A stretch of DNA of 64,000 nt. It comes from Dokdonella_A sp051958935. Lineage in GTDB: Bacteria > Pseudomonadota > Gammaproteobacteria > Xanthomonadales > Rhodanobacteraceae. The position numbers and the translations under genes are program-made. The notes beneath the pieces were generated by a model. It saw only the letters and a list, made by a program, of their open reading frames with translations. It searched no databases and was not told where the DNA came from. Below are positions 8,019 through 16,364 of this stretch, piece after piece. The stretch is from the NCBI RefSeq assembly GCF_051958935.1, contig NZ_JBQCFP010000023.1, positions 62,001 to 126,000 of the forward strand, given 5' to 3'. Positions within the stretch are counted from its first letter, which is position 1; every line of letters starts with the position of its first letter.

Positions 8019-9529
8019 TCCTTCACGCTGGCCTTGCCCTGCGGCGAGTCCTGCGCGAGCCAGCCGCCGACGAAGCCCGCCCGCTCGAGGCCACGCCGGA
8101 TATGCGGGTTCTTCCGCATCACGTTCCAGACGAGTCCGCTGCGGTAGTGTTCGATCATCGCCACGATCGGGCCCTGGTCGATGCCGATGTAGAGAGTGTC
8201 CACCCAGCCGACGCCGGGTACCACGCGGCCGGTGCGAAGCGGCCGGTCGGTGTAGTCGAAGCTCGGGTTGAACGCGTCGATGAAGCCGTAGCGCGTGTAG
8301 AGCGCGCCGTCGTAGCGCTCGCGCATCTCGCGGATCGCGGGAATCACGATCTCCGGCGCGAACGCGATCGACGATGTCGCCGCGGTCGGCGCGATCGTGC
8401 CGTCGTCGATCGTGCCGAACAGGCCCGCGCCGCGCGCGATGTAGCCGTAGAACGGCTTGGGGTCGTTCGCGTAGCGGTCGATCTCGCCGATACGGATGTC
8501 CTTGCGCGGTCCGTTGCAGGCGGTGAGGCCCCACAGGTCCTTGCCGTAGTCCTTCCATTGCAGCGGATTGTGGATCGCGTACTCGCGCTGGGCGAGCGTC
8601 GCGCGCTTGCTGTTCTCGAAGTAGTCGAGGTCGCGCGCGCGCATGTACTCGTCGCGGATGCCGCGGAAGTCGATCCAGACATGGCTGTACTGGTGGCCGA
8701 ACAGCGGCGCGAAGCCGAGGTGCTGCTGGCCCTGGAACGTGCCCCAGGTATGGTCGTAGGTGGACGTCCATTCGCCCCATGCGGCCGGATCGACCGCATG
8801 CGTGGGCGAACCGAGCGCGAGCACGTACAGCAGCATCGCCTCGTTGTAACCGTGCCAGTCGGCGTGGATGAAGCCGGCTTCGGGCGTCCAGCCCATCGCG
8901 ACCGCGGGGGCGCGCGGCGAAGCCCAGTTCCAGTCGACGCGCGCGTAGATCGCCTCGGCGAGCCGGCGGATCTCGCGCTCGTCGCGCGTATCCCGATCGT
9001 AGTAGGACTGCGCGAACAGCACGCCGCCGAGCAGCAGCGTAGTGTCGATCGTCGACAGCTCGACCCATTTCGCCGCGTGGTAGCGGCGCCCGCTCTGCAT
9101 GTCGAGGAAGTGGTAGTAGAAGCCCTTGTAGCCGGTCGCGTCCGGCTGCTCGCCCTGCGGCGCGTCGTGGAAGAAGCGCAGGGTCGCGAGCGTGCGCTTC
9201 ACGGCTTGGCCGCGCTTCATCCAGCCGCGCTCGACGCCGATGCCGTACGCGGTGAGGCCGAAGCCGATCGACGCGATCGACGAGAAGTAGTCGCCGCTGT
9301 GGTCGTCGGGCCAGTGGTCGGGAATCTGGCCGTTGGCGGTGTTGGCGCTGTCCTTGAAGAACGCGAAGGTGCGCTGCTCGACGTCCGCGATCAGGTCGCG
9401 GTCGTCGCGTGAGAGATCGGCATACGTCCCCGCCGAGGCGCCATGCGCGGTGGGGACTTTCGCACCCGACGAGAACGCGAGTGCGATGAACACGAGGATG
9501 CGGCTGATCGTCGTCAATTGGACTCCCAT
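8015..9529 (-). CDS. exported GH144-type glycosidase (PF10091 glucoamylase-like)
   Basis: Predicted exported glycan hydrolase of 504 residues. Residues 1-30 give a signal peptide (ISRILVFIALAFSSG). The rest matches the PF10091/GH144 pattern: LIADVEQRTFAFFKDSAN, SIGFGLTAYGIGVERGW, TIDTTLLLGGVLFAQ, WGLTACNGP and TAATSSIAFAPEIVIPA. Characterised GH144 enzymes are endo-beta-1,2-glucanases, so beta-1,2-glucan or a related osmoregulated glucan is a reasonable substrate guess, but other specificities exist among relatives. ATG at 9529 is used; no clear Shine-Dalgarno precedes it and a hairpin lies between it and the TonB receptor gene. The 3' end overlaps the binding-protein gene by 4 bases. Confidence 0.85.
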   Translation of the reverse strand: MGVQLTTISRILVFIALAFSSGAKVPTAHGASAGTYADLSRDDRDLIADVEQRTFAFFKDSANTANGQIPDHWPDDHSGDYFSSIASIGFGLTAYGIGVERGWMKRGQAVKRTLATLRFFHDAPQGEQPDATGYKGFYYHFLDMQSGRRYHAAKWVELSTIDTTLLLGGVLFAQSYYDRDTRDEREIRRLAEAIYARVDWNWASPRAPAVAMGWTPEAGFIHADWHGYNEAMLLYVLALGSPTHAVDPAAWGEWTSTYDHTWGTFQGQQHLGFAPLFGHQYSHVWIDFRGIRDEYMRARDLDYFENSKRATLAQREYAIHNPLQWKDYGKDLWGLTACNGPRKDIRIGEIDRYANDPKPFYGYIARGAGLFGTIDDGTIAPTAATSSIAFAPEIVIPAIREMRERYDGALYTRYGFIDAFNPSFDYTDRPLRTGRVVPGVGWVDTLYIGIDQGPIVAMIEHYRSGLVWNVMRKNPHIRRGLERAGFVGGWLAQDSPQGKASVKE

Positions 9530-9539
9530 CGGGGAAGGA

Positions 9540-9564
9540 GGGCCGCCGCGAAGGGCGGCGGCCC
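9540..9564 (-). other. intercistronic GC hairpin between TonB receptor and GH144 genes
   Basis: Perfect 10-bp stem (GGGCCGCCGC / GCGGCGGCCC) with a 5-base loop, starting 6 bases after the receptor stop and ending 10 bases before the glycosidase start. No T-run follows. It may be an mRNA-stabilising or partial attenuation element that sets receptor expression above that of the downstream genes. Confidence 0.45.
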
Positions 9565-9570
9565 CGTTGT

Positions 9571-12510
9571 TCAGAAACTGACCCTTCCCGATACCTTGAT
9601 CGTGCGCGTGGGGAACTCCACGCCGAGGCCGTTGACCGTGCCGAAGTTCGGGTTCGTGTCGGTGGGTCCGCCGCGCCAGGTATCGTAGTCGGTCCAGTTG
9701 CGCGCGTTGAGCACGTTCAGTACATCGACGCGCAAGTGGAGGACCACTTTGTCGTCGAGGTTCCATTCCTTGGATGCCGCAAGGTCGAGTTGCTTGAACC
9801 CGACCGTCTTGTCCGGGGTGAACGGATCGAAATAGCAGTGGTCGAAGTCGGGCGTGTCATGGCAGTTCGTCGCGTCGAGTGTTTCCGGGCTCGCGACCGT
9901 CGCCTTCGCCGAGTAAGTCACTCCCCAGGGGCCGTCGAGAATGCCGGTCATGACGAGGCGGTGACGGGCGACGCCGACCGAGCGGTGCCAGCCGACCTGG
10001 TCGACGTTGGGATAGTCGAACACGTAGTGCTCGTCACCATCGCCGGCGTTCGGCCGGTTTTCGCGCGCATCGCTGAAGGTGTAGGCGAATGTCACGCCCC
10101 AGCCCGAGTCGCGTGGGTAAGGCTTTTCGAGCGACAGCAGCAGCGAGTTCAGGCGCGTCTCGATGCCGTTGTCGGCGAGGATCAGGCGGCCGTAGCCCGG
10201 GACGCCGTAGTCCCAGGGCTGACTGCCCCAGGTCGCTCCCGGAATGCCGCGGAAGCCGCCGTCCGGATAGCGGTTGCCGAGCGTGAACACGATGCCGTCG
10301 TGGCTTTCGATGTGCACGATCGTCGCCGACGACCTCCAGTCCCCGAAGGCGTTGCGCATGCCGATGCTGAACTGGTCGGAATACGGCGTCTTCAGGTTGT
10401 TGTTGATCAGGTTGAGTTCGCCGCCGAGATTCGGGTTGGCGGCCACGAGCGCGGCGAGGTTGGCGGGGTCGAAATAGGAAGGGTTCCAATCCAGGCACGT
10501 TCCATTGCCGACCTCGCACGGGTGGTCATGCGTATTGAAGTCGAAACCGTAGCTCGGGAATATCGCGCTCGATTGCTCGAGTGCGAGGTAGTCGAACAGG
10601 TTGCGGTCGTACGCGCGCCCGGCGCCGCCGAAGATCACGTGCTGTTCGTCGCCGTCGAGATCGTAGGAGAACCCGAGACGCGGTTGCCAGGCGTCCTTGA
10701 ACGCGTCGCGGTTGTGCCCATTGCTGATGTAATCGTCGATGTTGTAATCCGTGCGCTGGATGTTCTGCCAGCCATGCAGGGCGGCGACGAGCGGTGCCGG
10801 GGTCACGTAGTCGAGGTAGCTCGGCGTTTCCTCGTAGTCCCAGCGCAACCCGAGGTTCAATTGCAGCTTTTCGGTGACGTCCCAGTCGTCCTGCAGATAG
10901 AGGCCGAACTGCCGATTGCCCGACTTGACGTTGAGGTCCCCGGCGCCCGGAACGAGCTGGCCGAATTCGACGCGGATCGGAACCGTGAGGCTTTCCTGGA
11001 TGTCGTAGAAGTATTGCGGGTTGTACGGCTCCTGCTCGAACGAATTGACGTCGATCTTCTTGTACTTGATGCCCGCCTTCATCACGTGCGAGCCGGCGAA
11101 CGTGAAGCCGGTGTAGGTGAAGTCGTCCTGGAACGAATAGCCGCTTTGTCCCTTGTCCTGGAAATCCGGGCCGCCGCCCGTATTGAGGATCGTCCTCCGG
11201 TCAGGAGTGATCAAACGATAGCCGGGTGCGTTGTTGATCGCTTTTGGGTTCCACGACTGGTCCTCGTAGGTGAGATGGGCGTCGTTGAGCCAGGTGTCGG
11301 CGTTGAATTGATAGCGAAGGTCGACGCGCGTCTCGTCGTTGGTCTTCCGGCTGCCGAAGGAAGCCGTATTGGGCCCATCTCCGACGCCGCCGATGTCCGT
11401 TTCCTTGCGATACTTGCCTGTGAGTTCGAAAAGATGCTGGGTGCCGGGCGTCCAGGTCAGCTTGCCGAAATAAAGGTCCTCGTTGAACGGCGCATTCGTC
11501 GTGCCGACCTGGCTCGCGAGATCGGGAGGCAAGGCACTGATCGGCACGTTCTCCCCGATCTTGACTTCTTTCGGCGCGAGGATGTCCTTCGCCTCGTACG
11601 CCACGAAGAAGTGCAGCAGGTCCTGCACGATCGGGCCGCCGAAACTCGCGCCGTACTGCTTGTCGATCGTGGGCGTCTTCTTGTGGTCGCGCTGTTCGGA
11701 TGGCGTGGCGGAGCGCAGATCCTGGTCGCTGTAGTCCATGAAGACATCGCCATGGAACTCGTTGGTGCCTGATTTGGTCACCGCGGTTATCGCGGCGCTG
11801 CTGATCTGGTCGAACTCCGCCTTGTAGTTCGACGAGATCACCTTGTATTCGGCGATCGCCGATTGCGGAAACGGATTGCCGCGCGTCGAATCCTGGCCGC
11901 TGACGCCGCCTTTTAGCACGTAGTTCTTTTGCCCGACGCCGTCGATGTAGACGTTCACGCCGTTGGAGTTCTGCGCGCCGCTCTTGAGTTGGGTCGAGCC
12001 ATCGCTCTTGGTGACGAACTGGACACCCGGGACGATGTCGGCGAAGGCGAGGAAGTTGCGCGAGTTCTGCGGCAACGCCTCGATTTGCCTGGTCGATATG
12101 TTGGTGCCGATTTCCGAGGTCTTCACCTCCACCAGCGATGGCGCCGTCACCGTCACACCTTCGAGTACGGTCGCTTGCGGCGCCACCCCTGCCTCGGGGG
12201 CGAGGTCGAGCGTCGCCGTGGATGAAACCGTCAGGGTCGCCGTTCTTTCGGTGCCGGGCCCGGCATCGACGCGATAGGTGCCGGGCGGCAGGCCGAGCAG
12301 CGAATAGTTGCCATCGGCGGTGGCCTTGGTATGGCGCGTCGTTCCGGTCGCAACGTTCGTCGCGGTGATCTCGCTGTTCGCCGGCGCCTTGCCGCGCAGG
12401 TTCGCGTCGGCGGTCTGCGCCCACGCGAGCGTGGGCAACGCGCTCGCGGCGACGACGGTGCTCGCGATCATCGTCGCGAGCAACTTCCTCTTCAGCATCG
12501 ATGTACGCAT
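9571..12510 (-). CDS. TonB-dependent receptor, Oar-like with carboxypeptidase-regulatory N-domain
   Basis: Outer-membrane active-transport receptor of 979 residues, probably for an oligosaccharide. Residues 1-32 form a signal peptide ending LAWAQ. A CarboxypepD-reg-like domain follows (TADGNYSLLGLPPGTYRVDA). A TonB-box-like LEGVTVTA precedes the plug (RNFLAFADIVPGVQF, then NVYIDGVGQKN). The rest is a beta-barrel ending in the aromatic VSGRVSF, as expected for BAM substrates. The start MRTSMLKRK has GGGAGAG upstream. It lies 39 bases after lacI and is the second gene of the operon. The N-terminal extra domain and lack of a heme or siderophore context favour a glycan substrate. Confidence 0.92.
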   Translation of the reverse strand: MRTSMLKRKLLATMIASTVVAASALPTLAWAQTADANLRGKAPANSEITATNVATGTTRHTKATADGNYSLLGLPPGTYRVDAGPGTERTATLTVSSTATLDLAPEAGVAPQATVLEGVTVTAPSLVEVKTSEIGTNISTRQIEALPQNSRNFLAFADIVPGVQFVTKSDGSTQLKSGAQNSNGVNVYIDGVGQKNYVLKGGVSGQDSTRGNPFPQSAIAEYKVISSNYKAEFDQISSAAITAVTKSGTNEFHGDVFMDYSDQDLRSATPSEQRDHKKTPTIDKQYGASFGGPIVQDLLHFFVAYEAKDILAPKEVKIGENVPISALPPDLASQVGTTNAPFNEDLYFGKLTWTPGTQHLFELTGKYRKETDIGGVGDGPNTASFGSRKTNDETRVDLRYQFNADTWLNDAHLTYEDQSWNPKAINNAPGYRLITPDRRTILNTGGGPDFQDKGQSGYSFQDDFTYTGFTFAGSHVMKAGIKYKKIDVNSFEQEPYNPQYFYDIQESLTVPIRVEFGQLVPGAGDLNVKSGNRQFGLYLQDDWDVTEKLQLNLGLRWDYEETPSYLDYVTPAPLVAALHGWQNIQRTDYNIDDYISNGHNRDAFKDAWQPRLGFSYDLDGDEQHVIFGGAGRAYDRNLFDYLALEQSSAIFPSYGFDFNTHDHPCEVGNGTCLDWNPSYFDPANLAALVAANPNLGGELNLINNNLKTPYSDQFSIGMRNAFGDWRSSATIVHIESHDGIVFTLGNRYPDGGFRGIPGATWGSQPWDYGVPGYGRLILADNGIETRLNSLLLSLEKPYPRDSGWGVTFAYTFSDARENRPNAGDGDEHYVFDYPNVDQVGWHRSVGVARHRLVMTGILDGPWGVTYSAKATVASPETLDATNCHDTPDFDHCYFDPFTPDKTVGFKQLDLAASKEWNLDDKVVLHLRVDVLNVLNARNWTDYDTWRGGPTDTNPNFGTVNGLGVEFPTRTIKVSGRVSF

Positions 12511-12549
12511 GGCTCTCTCCCCGGCACGCTGGCGATGATGGTTCGGTGG

Positions 12550-13554
12550 CTAGGATCGGGCGGCCCCGCAGGAGGCGCGCACGACGATTTCGCAGGGCAA
12601 TACTTCGCTTCGCGCCGGGAACGCTCCCGGCGTTTCCAACTCGGCAATGAGGCGCGTGAACGCGGCGCGGCCGAGGTCGGCGACGCGCACGCGCACGGTG
12701 GTGAGCTGCGGCGTCACGTAGCGCGCGATCGGCACGTCGTCGAAACCCGCCAGCGCGATGTCGTCGGGGACGCGCAGCCCGCTTTCGGCGAGCGCGATGA
12801 GGCAGCCGACCGCCATCATGTCGTTGGCGGCGAACAGCGCGTCGGGCCGTTGCGCGAGCCCGGCGACATGCTTGCCGGCCGCATGGCCGGATTCCTCGGA
12901 GAAATCCCCCTCGAGCAGCAGCGCATCGCGCGCGAGCGACGCCTCTTCGAGCGCGTCGAGCCAGCCGCGGCGCCGTTCGTCGGCGTCGAGGTTGCCGACG
13001 GGGCCCGCGATCATCGCGATGCGCCGGTGGCCGCGGCCGAGCAGGTGGCGCGTCATCGCGGCGGCGCCGCCATGGTTGTCAAGGTTGAGCGTCGGGAAGC
13101 GCGAATGCTCGTGCGGTGCGTTCATGAGCACTGCCGGCAACGCCTCCGGCAAGCTCTCGTGCAGGAACGAGGCGTCGACGTGCGGCGACATCACGAGCAG
13201 GCCGTCGACGCGGCCCTGCATCGAGCGGATCGCCGCGGTCGCCTCGTCGGCATCGCCGTGCGAACTCGACACGAGCAGGTGCAGGCCTTGCGCCCGTGCG
13301 GCGACGTCGATGCCGCGGATGAGTTCGGAGAAGAACTCGCCATGGAGATCCGGCAGCACCGCGCCGATCGTGCGCGTGCGCCGGGTGATGAGACTGCGCG
13401 CCGCGTCGTTCGGGCGATAGCGCAGCTTGGCCGCTACGTCGAGGATGCGATGCCGGGTCTGGTCGGTGACGTTGTCGCGCCCGTTGAGGGCGCGCGACAC
13501 CGCTGCCACGGACACGCCTGCTGCCTTCGCGACGTCCTTGATGGTTACGGCCAT
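12550..13554 (-). CDS. LacI-family transcriptional regulator of the glycan operon
   Basis: DNA-binding repressor of 334 residues. The helix-turn-helix is at residues 3-25 (VTIKDVAKAAGVSVAAVSRA) and the hinge follows (YRPNDAARSLITRRT). The periplasmic-binding-protein-like effector domain contains VDGLLVMSPHVD, FAANDMMAVGCLIAL and DIALAGFDDVPIARYVTPQLTT. It is the promoter-proximal gene of the operon and its own promoter carries a LacI-type operator, so autoregulation is expected. The inducer is probably the sugar released by the exported glycosidases. No other LacI-type palindrome was noticed in front of the downstream genes. Confidence 0.93.
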   Translation of the reverse strand: MAVTIKDVAKAAGVSVAAVSRALNGRDNVTDQTRHRILDVAAKLRYRPNDAARSLITRRTRTIGAVLPDLHGEFFSELIRGIDVAARAQGLHLLVSSSHGDADEATAAIRSMQGRVDGLLVMSPHVDASFLHESLPEALPAVLMNAPHEHSRFPTLNLDNHGGAAAMTRHLLGRGHRRIAMIAGPVGNLDADERRRGWLDALEEASLARDALLLEGDFSEESGHAAGKHVAGLAQRPDALFAANDMMAVGCLIALAESGLRVPDDIALAGFDDVPIARYVTPQLTTVRVRVADLGRAAFTRLIAELETPGAFPARSEVLPCEIVVRASCGAARS

Positions 13555-13566
13555 GTATGCGTCGGG

Positions 13567-13586
13567 TGATGTAAACGTTTACATCA
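13567..13586. promoter_or_regulatory. LacI-type operator
   Basis: TGATGTAAACGTTTACATCA is a perfect 20-bp palindrome with the central CG typical of LacI-family operators. It ends 13 bases upstream of the lacI start and overlaps the proposed -10 box, so bound repressor would block the promoter of the whole operon. Confidence 0.9.
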
Positions 13587-13611
13587 TGCGAGCGCTTAAC
13601 GGAATTGTCAT
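13583..13611 (-). promoter_or_regulatory. candidate sigma-70 promoter of the lacI-led operon
   Basis: On the minus strand ATGACA (13611-13606) and CATGAT (13588-13583) are 17 bases apart and resemble -35 and -10 boxes (5/6 and 4/6 matches). The -10 overlaps the operator palindrome. Inferred from sequence only. Confidence 0.5.
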
Positions 13612-13670
13612 GCTGCGTCACAGCAGCACAGCCGGACGCCACACGCCGCACCGCGTCGGCGTCGGCGGCG

Positions 13671-15713
13671 TCAGAACAAGCCGCGGACGCCGATCGAGAC
13701 GTTGCGCCCAGGCAACGGCGCGGCATCCTTGATCAGCGACGTCGAGAGGCGTGCGGTCTGGTTCGCGAGATTGTTGCCGTCGAGGAACACTTCCCAGCTG
13801 CTGCGGTCATCGGCGAAGAAGCTGAAGGCGACATGCGCGTTGACGAGCGTGAAGCCGTCCGTCGAGGTTTCGAAGACCGCCGTATCGTCCTGCGCGAAGT
13901 AGCGCGTCGCGCCGACGCTCGTGCGCCAGCGGTCGTTGCGCCATGACAACTCGCTGCCGACGCGAGCGGCCGGGATGCGCGGCAGATTGCCGCCGTTTTC
14001 CAGTGTCGCGCGCACGGTGTCGCCCCAGACGCGCAGGTCGTAATCGCCGCTCGCGTTCTTGGCCAGATGGACGGTCGCTTCGGCTTCGCCGCCACGGAAA
14101 CGCGCGTTCGCCTGCGACCAGTCGCGCACGGGCAGGTCGTCCTCGACGAGGCCGGTGTCGGCGAGATAGATGAAGTCGTCGTAGCGATTCGCATAGACGG
14201 CGACTTTCGCCTCGACGCGCTCACCGTGCCAGTGCAGGCCGAGTTCGGCCTGGTTCGCGGTTTCCACGTGCAGCGTGGGGTTGCCGACCTCGAATGTCGC
14301 GGAGGCGTCGTGTGGACCATTCGCGAACAGTTCCTCCTCGGCCGGCGCGCGCTGTGCGCGATCGAGATTGAAGCTGAGATGCCAGGCATCGTCGATGCGC
14401 CAGGCGAACCCTGCCGACAGGCTGACCGGATGGAAGTCGCGCTCGCTGGCGCCCTCCGGCGTGCTGCCCTGGCGATCGACGCGCGCGCCAAGTTCGACGC
14501 CGAGTGCACCCAAGTCGCGGCGCTCGGTCATGAACACGCCCAGCCCGCGCGTCGATGTCGGTGGGACGAAGGTTTCGTCGCCGACCGCGGCGAAGTCGCG
14601 CCGGAATGCCTGCACGCCGAACGCGCCGGACCAACTCGCGAGTGGAGCATGCGTCAGCAGCAGGCGGCCTTCGTCGGCGTCGTTGCTGAAGGTCGTGCCC
14701 GGGACATCACCCTCGAATTCGACGTGCTGGTAGTCGGTGTGGCCGAGGTCGAACTCGAGTTTGTCGATGCCGGTGAACGGCGCGTTGATCGCGCCCTCGA
14801 GGTCGTAGCGCGTCTGCGCCATCTGCAGGTGCACGGGCGCCTCGCCGGTTGCGGCATCACCGGGTTCGGCCGGATTGCCGTAGGTGTCGAGATAGCGCGA
14901 AACGGAAACGCCGAGATGACCCCAGTCGCCGATGGCCGAGCCGCCGATCGCACCGGCATTCGTGTGCACATAGCTGTTCGGCAGCGTCGCGCCGGGTACG
15001 TCGTAGTCGTGGTCGCGCCGGTCGAGGCCGTCCGCGTGCAGCGCGAAGCCGTTGCCACCCGCGTCGACGCGGAACACCTCGGAGCGGCCGTCCGACACGC
15101 TGTCGTAACCGACCTGCACGCGGCCGCTGACGCCGTCGGGAGGGATCGCGGTCGGAATGCGGCCGTCGACCACGTTGACGATGCCGCCGATCGCGCCGGA
15201 GCCGTAGAGCAGGGTGGCGGGCCCCTTGAGGATCTCGATCTGGTCGGCGAGGAAAGGTTCGACCGTGACCGCGTGGTCCTGGCTCACGTTCGACACGTCT
15301 TCCGAACCGAGGCCATTACTGAGCACGGATACGCGAGGACCGTCGAAGCCGCGGATCACCGGCCGGCCGACGCCTTGGCCGAACGAGGTCGACTGCACGC
15401 CGGGCACGTTCGATACGGTCTGGCCGATCGTGCCGGCACGGGCGTCGTCGAGTTCCGCGCCGGACAGCACGCTCACCGGTGCGACGACCTGATCCGCCCT
15501 CTGCGCACCGGGCAGTGCATTGACGACGACGGTCGGCAGGGTCTCGCGATCGACCTTCGGCTTGGCACCGCCGAGTTCGGCGTCGGGCGGCGTGGCGGCG
15601 TCCTTGCCGGTGTCCGCGGCTCCATCCGCGGGGGCGGCGGGTGCAGCGTGCGTGGATGGCGTGGACAGCACCAGGCCGGCACAGATCGCCAGGGCGAGAC
15701 GGTGGATCGGCAT
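13671..15713 (-). CDS. ZnuD-like zinc TonB-dependent receptor
   Basis: Outer-membrane receptor of 680 residues, likely for zinc. Residues 1-23 are a signal peptide (LALAICAGLVLSTPSTHA). A TonB-box-like TVVVNA precedes the plug, which contains SNVPGVQSTSFGQGVGRPVI and RGFDGPRVSVLSNGLGSEDV, the pattern of ZnuD-type receptors. A His/Asp-rich loop (DGLDRRDHDYDV) is seen in the barrel, which ends VSIGVRGLF. A Zur-like box overlaps the upstream promoter region, and a MerC-like and a CDF gene are divergent on the other side. These together favour zinc over iron. Copper or another metal remains possible. Confidence 0.85.
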   Translation of the reverse strand: MPIHRLALAICAGLVLSTPSTHAAPAAPADGAADTGKDAATPPDAELGGAKPKVDRETLPTVVVNALPGAQRADQVVAPVSVLSGAELDDARAGTIGQTVSNVPGVQSTSFGQGVGRPVIRGFDGPRVSVLSNGLGSEDVSNVSQDHAVTVEPFLADQIEILKGPATLLYGSGAIGGIVNVVDGRIPTAIPPDGVSGRVQVGYDSVSDGRSEVFRVDAGGNGFALHADGLDRRDHDYDVPGATLPNSYVHTNAGAIGGSAIGDWGHLGVSVSRYLDTYGNPAEPGDAATGEAPVHLQMAQTRYDLEGAINAPFTGIDKLEFDLGHTDYQHVEFEGDVPGTTFSNDADEGRLLLTHAPLASWSGAFGVQAFRRDFAAVGDETFVPPTSTRGLGVFMTERRDLGALGVELGARVDRQGSTPEGASERDFHPVSLSAGFAWRIDDAWHLSFNLDRAQRAPAEEELFANGPHDASATFEVGNPTLHVETANQAELGLHWHGERVEAKVAVYANRYDDFIYLADTGLVEDDLPVRDWSQANARFRGGEAEATVHLAKNASGDYDLRVWGDTVRATLENGGNLPRIPAARVGSELSWRNDRWRTSVGATRYFAQDDTAVFETSTDGFTLVNAHVAFSFFADDRSSWEVFLDGNNLANQTARLSTSLIKDAAPLPGRNVSIGVRGLF

Positions 15714-15737
15714 TGCGGAATTTCCTCGGGCGGGCTA

Positions 15738-15766
15738 GTGAGTATGTTATATAATAACAATATCAC
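15738..15766. promoter_or_regulatory. Zur-like operator in divergent region
   Basis: TGTTAT-ATA-ATAACA (15745-15759) is an inverted repeat resembling gammaproteobacterial Zur boxes. Outer GTGA (15738) and TCAC (15763) share the same centre at 15752. It lies between the divergent ZnuD-like and MerC-like genes in a short AT-rich island within very GC-rich DNA. Confidence 0.7.
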
Positions 15767-15880
15767 ACCGGCCTCCGCCGAAAGTCATGCCCGTAGATGA
15801 ATGGACCATTGAAACTGCCTCTCGCCGCCGCCACGCCTTCGCATACGGCGTTACGATATAGCCTTGCGAGAGGAACTGGA

Positions 15881-16297
15881 TTGGAACGACGCATTGCCAC
15901 GCGTTTCGCGCGCTACGCCGACCGTTTCGGCGCGACGGCGTCGTTCGTCTGCGCGCTGCACTGCGCTGCGCTGCCGTTGCTGCTCGCGGTGCTGCCGGCG
16001 CTGGGGCTCGGCTTTCTCGCCGATCACTCCTTCGAACGCGGCTTCATCGCGTTCGCGAGCGCGCTCGCGCTGGTCTCGCTCGCGTTCGGATTCCGTCGCC
16101 ACCGGCGCCTGCGCGCGTTCGGGTTTCTCGTTCCCGGCGTCCTGTTGCTGGTCGCTGGCATCGTCATCGACATCGACGGGGCTCCGCTCGTGCATGCGCT
16201 GTTCGTCAGCTTGGGCGGCATGCTCGTCGCGCTCTCGCACCTGACCAACCTGCGCCTCGCGCATGGCCACGTGCACGATGCGGCGTGCGGGCATTGA
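15881..16297 (+). CDS. MerC-domain membrane protein
   Basis: Small inner-membrane protein, 138 residues from a TTG start at 15881. That start has GAGAGGA at good spacing. An in-frame ATG at 15797 would add 28 residues but has no ribosome-binding site and sits closer to the Zur box. The MerC-like core is FGATASFVCALHCAALPLLL with a Cys-x3-Cys pattern, followed by three more hydrophobic helices and a C-terminal His/Cys tail (HGHVHDAACGH). MerC proteins move Hg2+ in mercury operons, but no mer genes are here. Beside a Zur-type box and a ZnuD-like receptor, a role in zinc passage across the inner membrane is a testable guess. Confidence 0.8.
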   Translation: MERRIATRFARYADRFGATASFVCALHCAALPLLLAVLPALGLGFLADHSFERGFIAFASALALVSLAFGFRRHRRLRAFGFLVPGVLLLVAGIVIDIDGAPLVHALFVSLGGMLVALSHLTNLRLAHGHVHDAACGH

Positions 16298-16364
16298 GCG
16301 CCGGTGATTGTGTAACCGCCGCCGCGGCGCCTAGCATCGCGACGATGGGACCGTCGCTGTCGTC

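Noticed and set aside
15797..15880. Longer N-terminus of the MerC-like protein from the ATG at 15797
   Set aside because: No ribosome site there, and the extra residues are not typical of the family; the TTG at 15881 has a good site.
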